From positions 31,798 through 95,797 of the forward strand of contig JAXMBX010000014.1 of the NCBI GenBank assembly GCA_046349635.1: DNA of 64,000 bases. Direction: 5' to 3'. Every line of letters begins with the position of its first letter. The stretch's first letter is position 1. This DNA comes from JAXMBX01 sp046349635 (GTDB lineage: Bacteria > Planctomycetota > Planctomycetia > Planctomycetales > Planctomycetaceae). A program made the position numbers and the translations under genes. Shown piece after piece: positions 23,723 to 32,586 of this stretch. The notes under the pieces were generated by a model, which did no database searches, was not told the origin of the DNA, and saw only the letters and a program-made list of their open reading frames with translations.

Positions 23723-24625
23723 ATGGTGATGCAACGAGTGACGACTTTCTGTGTGCTGTTGGCCTTCACGGCGACGGCATTCGCGCAACCGGAGGGGGGA
23801 GATGGGGGACGCCGCCGTCGTGGTGGTGAAGGCCGCCAGGGAGGCGGACGTGGCGGGTTTGGCGGTGGGATGATGATGGGACGTGGAATGGGTGCCCCTC
23901 TGTCGCCGATTCAGCTTTCCCTCAACGAAGTGGTGCAAAAAGATCTGGAGGTCAAGCCGGAGCAGGTCGATAAACTCAAGAAATTGGGCGAGGAATATCG
24001 CACGGATGCTGAGTCCGCGATGGATCCGGTGAGAAAGGAAGCGGAAGGGCTGCGGGATCTGGAACGCTCGGAACGTGAAGCCAAGATGGCCGATCTCGGC
24101 AAAAAGCGGAATGAGATCCAGAAGCAACTGAACGCGAAGTTCCAACCGAAATTGAATGAGATTCTGGAGAAGCCCCAGCAGGAACGGCTGCAGCAAATCG
24201 GTTATCAGGCGCTGAGGACCGGGATCTTTGAGAATGCAGACGTCGTTGCCAAGCTGGGGATCACGAAAGAACAGCAGGAAAAGATCGCCGCGGCGAACAA
24301 GGATTCGGAAGCCAAGCGGCGTGAACTGTTTGCCGATCGCGATGGTGATATGCAGGAACGGATGACGAAGATGCGGGAGATGGATGAATCCCATGAGAAG
24401 GCGCTCGAAGCGCTTCTCACCGACTCCCAGAAGGAGCAGCTTGCCCAGCTCAAGGGAAAGAAATTTGACCTGGCCGCGTTGCGTCCCGCGTTTGGCGGTG
24501 GCCGTGGCGGTCAAGGTGGCGGCCCGAATCCTGGTGGACGTCCGCGCCGTCCTCAGGGGAACGATGAGAAGAAGGCCGATGAAAAGAAGAGTGACGAGAA
24601 GCCGGCCGAGAAGAAGGACAACTGA
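23723..24625 (+). CDS. Periplasmic LTxxQ-like helical protein (Spy/CpxP/ZraP type)
   Basis: Exported protein of 300 aa with signal peptide cleaved after AFA (residues 19-21), then a Gly/Arg/Met-rich segment (24-60) and a long helical region with coiled-coil character. Repeated LxxxQxxxL-type elements are seen: LEVKPEQVDKLKKL, LGITKEQQEKIAAAN and LLTDSQKEQLAQLKG. The last matches the LTxxQ motif of Spy/CpxP proteins, which act as periplasmic chaperones or metal-linked sensors. A Gly/Pro-rich region and a Lys/Asp/Glu-rich tail end the protein. The ATG at 23723 has a GAGG ribosome-binding site about 8 bases upstream. It is divergent from the EF-hand gene and upstream of the PQQ-propeller gene. 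Confidence 0.8.
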   Translation: MVMQRVTTFCVLLAFTATAFAQPEGGDGGRRRRGGEGRQGGGRGGFGGGMMMGRGMGAPLSPIQLSLNEVVQKDLEVKPEQVDKLKKLGEEYRTDAESAMDPVRKEAEGLRDLERSEREAKMADLGKKRNEIQKQLNAKFQPKLNEILEKPQQERLQQIGYQALRTGIFENADVVAKLGITKEQQEKIAAANKDSEAKRRELFADRDGDMQERMTKMREMDESHEKALEALLTDSQKEQLAQLKGKKFDLAALRPAFGGGRGGQGGGPNPGGRPRRPQGNDEKKADEKKSDEKPAEKKDN

Positions 24626-24675
24626 CCGGATCGCTTGAATTCTGTTTGTTCCGCATTCCCTCACTGGAGACCAGC

Positions 24676-25974
24676 ATGGCCGTACGTCGAATTACTGCAC
24701 TGATGATATTGAGCGGTCTGCTGGTTTCCGGAGGGTTGCAGAAAGTTTTGAATGCAGCGGAATGGTCCCGCTTCCGGGGGCCGAATGGATCCGCGATCAG
24801 CGAAGTTCAGGGGCTGCCCGACAAATGGGATGAAAAGACGAATCTGGCATGGAAGACGCCTCTTCCCGGGCCGGGGAGTTCCTCCCCGATTGTGTGGGGA
24901 GACCGGATCTACATCACCTGTTACACGGGTTACGGGGTCGATTTCGACCAGCCAGGGAACAGAAAAGACCTGGTACGGCATCTCGTCTGTCTGCAGTTGA
25001 GCGACGGGAAGATTGTCTGGGATCGTCCGATTCCGTCGACCGTGTCGGAAGACTCCTATTCCGGCCACTTGCGGGATCACGGGTATGCGACCAGTACACC
25101 CGTGTGCGACGGCAAACGGATTTACGTGTTCTTCGGCAAGACGGGTGTTCTGGCGTTTGATCTCGACGGCAAGGAGCTGTGGCGGACATCGGTCGGAACC
25201 GGCTCGGGCCGGATGGGTTGGGGGTCCGCCGCGAGTCCGGTGCTGTACAAGAACCTCGTGATTGTCAACGCGGCGGCGGAGAGCAAGGCGTTGATCGCGC
25301 TCGATCAGGAGACCGGGAAAGAAGTCTGGAAATCACCGGCGGATTCGTTGTACGGTTCGTGGTCCACACCCGTGATGGTGACGACGGCAGCCGGGAAAAC
25401 GGAATTGGTGATCAGCGCCCCGTATGAGGTCTGGGGCTACAATCCGGACAACGGCGACTTCCTGTGGTTCGCCGAAGGGGTGGCGGATCAGACGATCTGC
25501 GGCAGCCTGGTTTCGCGGGACGGAATCGTCTACGCGATCGGGGGGCGGTCGGGGAGCGCGGTGGCCATCCGAGCAGGGGGCAAGGATGACATCACCAAGA
25601 CAAACACGCTCTGGAAAAAATCACTGACGGCGTATGTCCCTTCTCCGGTTCTCTCCGGCGATAAGATCTGGAGCGTCAGTGAGAGGGGGATTCTGAGTTG
25701 CATCAAGGCTGCGGACGGAGCGAGCGTCTACAGCAAGCGGTTGGATCTCGGGGGAGTGTATGCCTCTCCCATCGTGGCGGACGGGAAGATCTACATCGTT
25801 TCCCGGGAGAAGGGGACCGCGGTTGTGGCGGCTGATGACAAGGGAGAAGTGCTGTCGACGAACACGTTCGATGACGATACCGACTTCAACGCCGGCCCCG
25901 CGGTAGTGGACGGAAAATTGTTGCTGCGCTCGAACAAGTTTCTGTACTGTGTGTCGAAATCCGCCGCGAAATAG
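24676..25974 (+). CDS. Secreted PQQ-like beta-propeller protein
   Basis: Exported protein of 432 aa with signal peptide MAVRRITALMILSGLLVSG and a YWTD/PQQ-type propeller. Planctomycete-typical start of the mature part is AEWSRFRGPNGSAISE. Repeated blades contain the AxDxxTGKxxW pattern (IALDQETGKEVWKSPAD, LQLSDGKIVWDRPI, AFDLDGKELWRTSV, KAADGASVYSKRL). These are usually not true quinoprotein dehydrogenases but outer-membrane-space propellers of unknown substrate. GGAG 6 bases before the ATG at 24676 supports this start over an upstream TTG. It lies 50 bp after the LTxxQ gene and may be cotranscribed. Confidence 0.88.
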   Translation: MAVRRITALMILSGLLVSGGLQKVLNAAEWSRFRGPNGSAISEVQGLPDKWDEKTNLAWKTPLPGPGSSSPIVWGDRIYITCYTGYGVDFDQPGNRKDLVRHLVCLQLSDGKIVWDRPIPSTVSEDSYSGHLRDHGYATSTPVCDGKRIYVFFGKTGVLAFDLDGKELWRTSVGTGSGRMGWGSAASPVLYKNLVIVNAAAESKALIALDQETGKEVWKSPADSLYGSWSTPVMVTTAAGKTELVISAPYEVWGYNPDNGDFLWFAEGVADQTICGSLVSRDGIVYAIGGRSGSAVAIRAGGKDDITKTNTLWKKSLTAYVPSPVLSGDKIWSVSERGILSCIKAADGASVYSKRLDLGGVYASPIVADGKIYIVSREKGTAVVAADDKGEVLSTNTFDDDTDFNAGPAVVDGKLLLRSNKFLYCVSKSAAK

Positions 25975-26059
25975 CGCAGGATGTGGGGCAGATTGGTCTC
26001 CCGGAGGGGGTGCAACGTGCGCTTCCTCTTCGTGCTCCGTCATCCGTCGAGGATTCACC

Positions 26060-26863
26060 ATGAAAACACTCTGCAGTCTGTTCGTCGTCAGTCTGTTTCT
26101 GGTTTCGCCGCTGGCCGCTCAACAGGAAGACTGGGCGAAGGAACGTCTCGAAAAGTCTCCCCGTCACCTGGAATGGATCAAGCTGAAGCACGGCAACCGT
26201 GAAGTCAAATCGCTGATTGTCTTTCCCGAAGTGAAGGAAAAAGCGACGGCTGTGATCGTGATCCACGAGATCTTCGGCCTGGGACCCTGGGTGCAGGGAG
26301 TGGCCGATCAACTCGCCGAAGCGGGATATATCGCGATCGCGCCGGACCTGCTCTCCGGCATGGGGCCCAAGGGAGGGGGAACCGAAGAGTTCGGCCAAAA
26401 TGAAGTCCGCAAGGCAGTCAGCGGTCTGTCCGACGATCAGGTGACAGCGGATTTGAATGCCGCGTACGACTATGTGAAAAAACTTCCCGCGGGTAACGGG
26501 AAGGTTGTCGTCGCAGGATTCTGTTGGGGAGGACGGCAGACATTCCGGTATGCGACGAACAACGATGGCATCCAGGCGGCTTTGGTCTTCTATGGGAACG
26601 GTCCGACCGAAGAGTCCGCGATCGCGAAGATCAAATGCCCGGTGTATGGGTTCTACGGGGAGAACGATGCCCGTGTGAACATGACGATCAAGCAGTCCGA
26701 GGAGCTGATGAAGGCTGCCGGCAAGACCTACGAGCCGGTCATCTACAAGGGCGCCGGCCACGGTTTCATGCGAGCCGGGGAGATGCCCGATCCTCAGGCG
26801 GCGAATAAGCAAGCCCGTGAGGACGGTTGGGTCCGCGTGAAGAAGATTCTCAAAGACCTGTAA
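26060..26863 (+). CDS. Exported dienelactone hydrolase family protein
   Basis: Alpha/beta hydrolase of 267 aa with signal peptide MKTLCSLFVVSLFLVSPLAA. The nucleophile is Cys in VVVAGFCWGGRQ, as in true dienelactone hydrolases (GxCxGG). The acid is in FYGENDARVN and the His in IYKGAGHGFMR. VIHEIFGLGPWVQGVAD is the typical oxyanion region. Family members open lactone rings; many exported planctomycete homologues have unknown substrates, probably esters or lactones from polymer breakdown. ATG at 26060 starts the signal peptide. Confidence 0.9.
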   Translation: MKTLCSLFVVSLFLVSPLAAQQEDWAKERLEKSPRHLEWIKLKHGNREVKSLIVFPEVKEKATAVIVIHEIFGLGPWVQGVADQLAEAGYIAIAPDLLSGMGPKGGGTEEFGQNEVRKAVSGLSDDQVTADLNAAYDYVKKLPAGNGKVVVAGFCWGGRQTFRYATNNDGIQAALVFYGNGPTEESAIAKIKCPVYGFYGENDARVNMTIKQSEELMKAAGKTYEPVIYKGAGHGFMRAGEMPDPQAANKQAREDGWVRVKKILKDL

Positions 26864-26962
26864 TCTCTTCACGCATTCTCTGAATGATGTTGTTTGTTTC
26901 CACCCGGAGGGATTTTCCCTTCGGGTGTTTCTGTTGCACGGGAATGAGATGCGGTGGTCGTC

Positions 26963-27181
26963 ATGCAAACACAGATAGTCATCGGAGCGATCATCACTCT
27001 TGGTTCGCTCCTCGGGTTGCGGCACGATCGCGCGATTCTCGAACAGACCGGATACGGTCGCTGGATCACGTGGCTGTTCGGGGCCGAAAAAGGGCTGTGG
27101 TTTCTGCGGCTGGTGATCATCCTGTTCGCCTTGTTTGGGGTACTCCTGGCGTCGAACGTGATTCGGCCGATTCGCTGGTGA
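26963..27181 (+). CDS. Small two-helix membrane protein
   Basis: Protein of 72 aa with two hydrophobic helices: residues 3-18 (TQIVIGAIITLGSLLG) and about 45-65 (GLWFLRLVIILFALFGVLLA), joined by a charged loop (RHDRAILEQTGYGRWITWLFGAEK). Function unknown. Start is the ATG at 26963 rather than the upstream GTG. It lies about 100 bp after the dienelactone hydrolase gene. Its composition and the conservation-like alternation of helix and loop make it a plausible real gene, but the evidence is only the reading frame. Confidence 0.55.
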   Translation: MQTQIVIGAIITLGSLLGLRHDRAILEQTGYGRWITWLFGAEKGLWFLRLVIILFALFGVLLASNVIRPIRW

Positions 27182-27383
27182 CGCGAAACCAACATTACGG
27201 TCCGGAAAAGGGGCTGTAGAACGGGGATTTCCTATTGTTCCGCCGGTGGGGGAGGGGTAGCCTGAAAGGGAACATCCCACGTGTTTTCCTTCCGCTGTTT
27301 TGACCCCCAACCTTCCTCCGCGCCGTCTCGTCGGCGCGATTTGATGTTCCGTCCTTCCGTAACTCCGGCCTGCATGCGGTCTG

Positions 27384-30008
27384 ATGATGACGCACCCCCG
27401 TTCCCGGATTCTGCTCACCATACTCTCACTGCTGTTGATGCCGTCGAGTAGTGATCTGCTTCAGGGAGCGGAACCGGTAGCATCGGAGGCGCAAGTCCGG
27501 TTCTTCGAGCAGGAGATCCGCCCGTTGCTGGCGGCGAAGTGCCAGAAATGCCACGGTAGTGAGAAGACGCAGGGGGGACTGAAACTGACCTCCCGCGAAG
27601 ACCTGCTACGCGGCGGTGACCGGGGGGAAGCGGTGACGCCGGGCAAGCCAGCAGAGAGCTTGTTGATCCAGGCGATCCAGTACAAGGAGGGGGATCTGCG
27701 GATGCCCCCGGAGGGGAAACTGAAGCCGGATGAAATCGCAAAGCTGACCCGCTGGGTGGAGAGCGGAGCGGCATGGGGAGCGGTGAGTCCCGCTCCGAAA
27801 CCAGTCGCTCCCGGAGTGAAGCCGGATTATTTCGCCACGGCCAAAAAACATTGGGCGTTTGCTCCGCTGCCTGTATCGGTGCCCGTTCCGATGACGCAGG
27901 AGCGCGCTGCGTTACGCGGGGACGTCGATGCCTTCATCCAGGCGGCGCTGGAAGAGAAGCAACTGAGGATGTCTCCCGAGGCTTCCGCCCAGGTTCTCGT
28001 GCGGCGGGTGTATTTTGATCTGCTGGGATTGCCTCCCAGTCCGGAAGAGGTGGCGGCATTTGTCCAGGATCGGTCCTCGGATGCGTACGAACAACTGCTG
28101 GACCGAGTGTTGGGCTCGCCGCATTTTGGAGAGCGATGGGGACGGCATTGGCTGGATGGAGCGGGGTACGTCGACGTGTATGGCGGAGATAACGATGCCG
28201 CGATCATCAAGTTCAGCGAGAACCGATGGCTGTATCGGGATTACGTCGTAAAAGCGTTCAACGAGGACAAATCGTACGATCGGTTCCTGGTGGAACAACT
28301 GGCGGGGGATGAACTGGTTCCCTGGAAACAGGCGGAGGCATTCGACCCGGCGACGAAAGAGCTGTTGATTGCGACCGGTTTTCTGCGGATGAGTGCGGAT
28401 GACACCAATGAAAACGAACTCAATACGATGGACATCCGCTATGGGGTGCTGCATCGGACGATTGAGACGACCTGCAATCACCTGCTGGGTCTGACGCTGC
28501 AGTGTGCGAAATGTCACGACCACAAATACGAGCCGCTCACCCAGAAGGATTACTACCAGTTCCAGGCGATCTTTCAGCCGGCGTTGAACCCGGATCATTG
28601 GTTGCAGCCGGGGCCGAGACAGTTGGCGGAGATCCCTCCCGCCGTCAAACAGAGATATGAGCAGAGTAATACCCGGATCGATGAGCAGGTGACGCGGTTC
28701 CGCAGCCAGTCGGATGCACTCTGCAAACCCTATGAAGAGAAACTGCAGCAGGAAAAGCTGAAAAACATTCCCGAACAGGTTCGGGCGGATACCCTGGCAG
28801 CGGTGAACACACCCGCCGACAAGCGAACCGAGGTGCAGAAATACCTGGCGGAGAAACTGGGAGGACAACTCAAGGTCAACCCGCAGGAAGTCATCGCGGC
28901 GTTAAGCTCCGCAGACCGGCAACGCCGGGACGACCTCAGCAATCTGCTGAAGATTCTGGAGGGGCAGAAGAAGAGTTGGCAGCATTGGCAGGTGGTCTAT
29001 GACGTCAGCGAGCCGACGCCGACCCGGATGTTGAAGCGAGGGAATCCGTTCAGCCCGGGAGAAGAAGTCGCACCGGCGATATTCACGGTTTTTCGGCCTG
29101 CGAATGCAACCGCACCCATATCCCCGGGCAACCTGTCCGGGAGCGGACGACGGTTGGCATTGGCACGAGAACTGACGGACCTCAAGACGACCGTCGGCGC
29201 TCTGGCGATCCGGGTCCGGGTCAATCAGATCTGGCAGCATCTGTTTGGTCAGGGGCTGGTGCATCCGGAGGACAATTTCGGCCTGACGGGACTTCCCCCG
29301 ACACATCCCGCGCTTCTGGAGTGGTTGAGTGCGGACTTCGTCGCCCGGGGACAGCGGTTAAAGCCATTTTTGAAAGGGATCATGCTCTCCACGGTGTACC
29401 GGCAATCTTCCGTGCAGCCTGCCGGGCCTGCGCAGGCCGTGGACCCGGACAACAAACTTCTCTCCCGGCACCGTCTGCGGCGGCTGGAATCGGAATCGAT
29501 CCGGGACGCGGTTCTCGCCGTGGCGGGGATGTTGGACCGAAGCGTCGGAGGTGCCCCAATCCCGGTGGATCCGCAGGCGGATGGGACGTTTCTGGTGAAG
29601 GAAAAAGGGTTGCCGGCGGGAACGAGTCCGTGGCGGCGGAGTCTGTATCTCCTTTCGCGGCGGAACTATCACCCGACGATGCTTTCGGTCTTCGATCAAC
29701 CGAACCTGACGACGAACTGTGAGTGCCGGAACACCTCCGCCGTGGTGCTGCAGTCGTTGACGATGTTGAACGACAGCCTGATCTTTGAGGCTTCGGACCG
29801 GATTGCGGAGCGGATTCTTAAAGTGTCCGGAGAAGGGGATCCAGACCGCGCGATCCGGGTGGCGTATGAATTGATCCTGGGGCGCGTGCCGCGCGATTCG
29901 GAATCAGCCGCCTGCCGTTCGTTCCTCGGTGAGAAGATGACTCGCAACACGCTCGCCGAATTGTGTCATACGTTGCTGAATACCAGTGAATTCCTGTATC
30001 TCCCGTGA
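27384..30008 (+). CDS. DUF1549/DUF1553 protein with planctomycete cytochrome c domain
   Basis: Large exported protein of 874 aa, one of the most frequent planctomycete families. Order: signal peptide (residues 1-29); PSCyt1-type cytochrome domain with the haem motif CQKCH at 53-57 and a GDRGEAVTPGKPAESLL segment; DUF1549 with SYDRFLVEQLAGDEL and a second haem-like CAKCH in LQCAKCHDHKYEPL; and DUF1553 near the C-terminus (RVNQIWQHLFGQGLV, LPPTHPALLEWLSADF). Probably c-type haem binding in the periplasm-like compartment; electron donors and acceptors are unknown. The DUF1501 gene follows after 7 bases, the standard pairing for this family, so the two act together. Confidence 0.94.
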   Translation: MMTHPRSRILLTILSLLLMPSSSDLLQGAEPVASEAQVRFFEQEIRPLLAAKCQKCHGSEKTQGGLKLTSREDLLRGGDRGEAVTPGKPAESLLIQAIQYKEGDLRMPPEGKLKPDEIAKLTRWVESGAAWGAVSPAPKPVAPGVKPDYFATAKKHWAFAPLPVSVPVPMTQERAALRGDVDAFIQAALEEKQLRMSPEASAQVLVRRVYFDLLGLPPSPEEVAAFVQDRSSDAYEQLLDRVLGSPHFGERWGRHWLDGAGYVDVYGGDNDAAIIKFSENRWLYRDYVVKAFNEDKSYDRFLVEQLAGDELVPWKQAEAFDPATKELLIATGFLRMSADDTNENELNTMDIRYGVLHRTIETTCNHLLGLTLQCAKCHDHKYEPLTQKDYYQFQAIFQPALNPDHWLQPGPRQLAEIPPAVKQRYEQSNTRIDEQVTRFRSQSDALCKPYEEKLQQEKLKNIPEQVRADTLAAVNTPADKRTEVQKYLAEKLGGQLKVNPQEVIAALSSADRQRRDDLSNLLKILEGQKKSWQHWQVVYDVSEPTPTRMLKRGNPFSPGEEVAPAIFTVFRPANATAPISPGNLSGSGRRLALARELTDLKTTVGALAIRVRVNQIWQHLFGQGLVHPEDNFGLTGLPPTHPALLEWLSADFVARGQRLKPFLKGIMLSTVYRQSSVQPAGPAQAVDPDNKLLSRHRLRRLESESIRDAVLAVAGMLDRSVGGAPIPVDPQADGTFLVKEKGLPAGTSPWRRSLYLLSRRNYHPTMLSVFDQPNLTTNCECRNTSAVVLQSLTMLNDSLIFEASDRIAERILKVSGEGDPDRAIRVAYELILGRVPRDSESAACRSFLGEKMTRNTLAELCHTLLNTSEFLYLP

Positions 30009-30015
30009 GGTCGCC

Positions 30016-31434
30016 ATGCATCAATTCGATCTCTCGATGAACCTGTCTCGGCGGAGCATGCTGCAAAGTTCCAGCCTGGGGTTCGGAATGATTGCGCTGA
30101 ACCATCTGCTGCAAGAACAGGCCGGGGGTGAGAGCGGCAAAAACGGGAGGACCGCGACCCATTTTCCGGCCAAAGCCAAGTCCGTGATCATGCTGATGCA
30201 GAACGGCGGGCCGAGCCAGATGGACCTGTTTGATCCGAAGCCTGAACTGACGAAGCGGGCGGGACAGACGATGTCCGTGGAAGTGTTTCAGAAGGGGAAC
30301 ACGGACAAGCTGATGGCTTCGCCGTTGGCGTTCAAGAAATACGGGCAATGTGGGATGGAGATGTCCACAATCCTGCCGCACCTGGGGAGCATCGCCGATG
30401 AACTGTGCCTGGTCCGGTCGATGTTCTCGGAGCACAACAATCACACGGAAGGACTGGTGCTGCTGAATACGGGGAAGATTTTCCCCGGTCGTCCGGCACT
30501 CGGTTCCTGGGTCAGCTATGCGCTGGGAACGGAGAATCAAGACCTGCCGGCGTACATCGTGTTGCGTGATCCGGAGGGATACAACACGAGCGGGACGCTG
30601 CTGTGGCAGAACGGTTGGCTCCCCGCGGCCTTCCGCGGGACCGAAATTGCCACGAAAGGGCCGCCGGTGGTGAACCTGCAACCGGCGCGAGAGACCCCAC
30701 CCGAAATGCGCAAGCGGCAACTGGCCCTGTTGGGGCAACTGAACGCGGAGCATCGCCGTGATTACCCGCTGGAGTCCGAACTGGAAGCGCGGATCCACAA
30801 CTACGAACTGGCGGCCCGAATGCAGCTCGTCGCGGGAGACCTGCTGGATCTCAAGCAGGAATCCGCGGAGACGCGGAAGAAGTATGGTTTAGACAATCCG
30901 GAGACGGCCGGGTACGGATTGCGTTGCCTGATGGCCCGGCGGTTGGTGGAGAGCGGAGTCCGCTTCGTGCAGGTATTTCCGCCGGTCAAGCCCCACTCAC
31001 AGCCGTGGGATGCGCATACCAACTGCAAGACGGAAAACGAGATCATCTGCGGGAAGTGCGACCAGCCTTCCGCGGCGTTGATCGCCGATCTGAAACAGCG
31101 GGGGCTGCTGGATTCGACGATCGTGCTGTGGTCGGGGGAATTCGGCCGGTTACCGGTCTCGCAGGGAGGAAAAGGGCGGGATCATAACCGCAACGCCTTC
31201 AGCCTGATCCTGGCGGGGGGTGGCTTCAAGAAGGGACTTGTTCACGGAGCGACGGATGAGGTGGGGTACCGGTCGGTCGAGGGGCGGGTGAGCGTGCAGG
31301 ATCTGCACGCGACAATTCTCAACCAGTTGGGTCTGGACCACAATCGGGTGACGTACAGGCATCACGGCGGGGATGAGACGCTGACCGATTCGCGGATCAC
31401 CAATGCGCGGGTGGTGAAGGAACTGCTGGCTTGA
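30016..31434 (+). CDS. DUF1501 protein with twin-arginine-type signal
   Basis: Protein of 472 aa beginning with a Tat-like signal (NLSRRSMLQSSSLGFGMIAL). The body has an alkaline-phosphatase/sulfatase-like fold: KAKSVIMLMQNGGPSQMDLFDPKPEL, LVRSMFSEHNNHTEG, YGLRCLMARRLVESGVRFVQV, and near the end TIVLWSGEFGRLPVSQGG and KGRDHNRNAFSLILAGGGFK. DUF1501 proteins pair with DUF1549/DUF1553 cytochromes throughout the phylum; biochemical activity is unproven. The ATG at 30016 follows GAGG at proper distance and starts the signal; 7 bases separate it from the preceding stop. Confidence 0.94.
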   Translation: MHQFDLSMNLSRRSMLQSSSLGFGMIALNHLLQEQAGGESGKNGRTATHFPAKAKSVIMLMQNGGPSQMDLFDPKPELTKRAGQTMSVEVFQKGNTDKLMASPLAFKKYGQCGMEMSTILPHLGSIADELCLVRSMFSEHNNHTEGLVLLNTGKIFPGRPALGSWVSYALGTENQDLPAYIVLRDPEGYNTSGTLLWQNGWLPAAFRGTEIATKGPPVVNLQPARETPPEMRKRQLALLGQLNAEHRRDYPLESELEARIHNYELAARMQLVAGDLLDLKQESAETRKKYGLDNPETAGYGLRCLMARRLVESGVRFVQVFPPVKPHSQPWDAHTNCKTENEIICGKCDQPSAALIADLKQRGLLDSTIVLWSGEFGRLPVSQGGKGRDHNRNAFSLILAGGGFKKGLVHGATDEVGYRSVEGRVSVQDLHATILNQLGLDHNRVTYRHHGGDETLTDSRITNARVVKELLA

Positions 31435-31446
31435 GTTGCTGCTGTC

Positions 31447-32529
31447 TCACGCCAACGCGGGTTGCGGCGCCGGTGTCTTGGCTTCGGAAGTGGGTACCGC
31501 CGAGGCGGGTGCCGCTGAAGCGTGATCCTCGGGAGGGCTGAAACGCTCGCGGATCTCGACGAATTCCTTTTCTCGCTGCTGAAACGCCTCCACAACGTCC
31601 GGATCGAAGTGTGAGCCCGATCCTTCAAGGATGATGGAGCGGGCGACGAGATGGGAGAACGCCGCCTTGTAGACCCGCTTGCTGGTGAGGGCATCGTAGA
31701 CGTCCGCCAGGCTGACGATGCGGGCGCAGAGGGGGATCTTCGTGCCGGCGAGGCCGTCGGGATAGCCTCCGCCGTCCCAGCGTTCGTGGTGGTGGGCGGC
31801 GATGTCGCGGGCGACCTGCAGGAAGCGGGCATCGGGGAATTTTTCCCGCGCAGCGTCGAGCGTCTGGGCACCGAGAGTGGCGTGAAATTTCATGATCTCG
31901 AATTCCTCGTTACTCAGGCGTCCGGGCTTGAGCAGGACCGCGTCCGGGATGCCGACCTTCCCGATGTCGTGCAGCGGACTGGTGAGGTAGACGAGGCGGA
32001 TGAATTCATCGTCGATGGAATCGAAGAACTTGGGATTGGTGGATAATTGCTCGGCGAGAGTGAGGGAATAGCTCTGGACCCGTTCGAGGTGGTGTCCGGT
32101 TTCCGGATCGCGCGATTCGGCGAGTTTCGCGAGGGCGAAGATGGTGACGTCGCGGGTTTCCGTGGAGATGATGCGGCGTCCCACGCGGAGACGGATGCCG
32201 AGTTCAACGGGATTAAAGGGTTTGGTAATGAAGTCGTCCGCGCCGGCGGACATCCCCTCGACAAAGTCGTGCATCCCCTGATGGCTGGTGAGCATGATGA
32301 CGTACACGTAGCCGCCGAAATCGCGGCTGCGGATAGTACGGCAGAGGTCCAGGCCGCTCATTCCCGGCATCTCCCAGTCGGAAATCACCAGTCGGCAGTT
32401 CCCTTTGCGGAGGATGGCGAGGGCTTCATTCCCGTTCGATGCACGGAGAACCTCATAGCCGTCCCGGGTGAGGGCATTTTCCAGCAGGTCGAGTGCCATC
32501 TCATCGTCATCGACAATCAGGATTCGCAC
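31447..32529 (-). CDS. Response regulator with HD-GYP phosphodiesterase domain (RpfG-like)
   Basis: Two-domain protein of 360 aa. REC domain: acidic pocket LIVDDDEMAL, phospho-acceptor Asp51 in VISDWEMPGMSGL, MLTSHQ and ITKPFNP. HD-GYP domain: HDIGKVGIP (H187, D188), HHE at 247-249 and WDGGGYPDGLAG with GYP at 255-257, all residues required for cyclic-di-GMP hydrolysis. The C-terminal 30 residues are Ala/Pro rich. It lies 57 bp downstream of the ammonium-transporter-kinase gene in the same direction and is the obvious output of that phosphorelay. The product would lower cyclic-di-GMP, which in other bacteria controls motility and attachment. Confidence 0.93.
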   Translation of the reverse strand: MRILIVDDDEMALDLLENALTRDGYEVLRASNGNEALAILRKGNCRLVISDWEMPGMSGLDLCRTIRSRDFGGYVYVIMLTSHQGMHDFVEGMSAGADDFITKPFNPVELGIRLRVGRRIISTETRDVTIFALAKLAESRDPETGHHLERVQSYSLTLAEQLSTNPKFFDSIDDEFIRLVYLTSPLHDIGKVGIPDAVLLKPGRLSNEEFEIMKFHATLGAQTLDAAREKFPDARFLQVARDIAAHHHERWDGGGYPDGLAGTKIPLCARIVSLADVYDALTSKRVYKAAFSHLVARSIILEGSGSHFDPDVVEAFQQREKEFVEIRERFSPPEDHASAAPASAVPTSEAKTPAPQPALA

Positions 32530-32586
32530 GGTATGTCCTCAGTTTCTGCTCTTCAGCGCGACAGAAGTATTCTTTCCGACATGGTC

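Noticed and set aside
27270..27290. Other CACGTG occurrences as further parS sites
   Set aside because: At this and other CACGTG positions the flanks do not form the palindrome; only 36925-36944 does.
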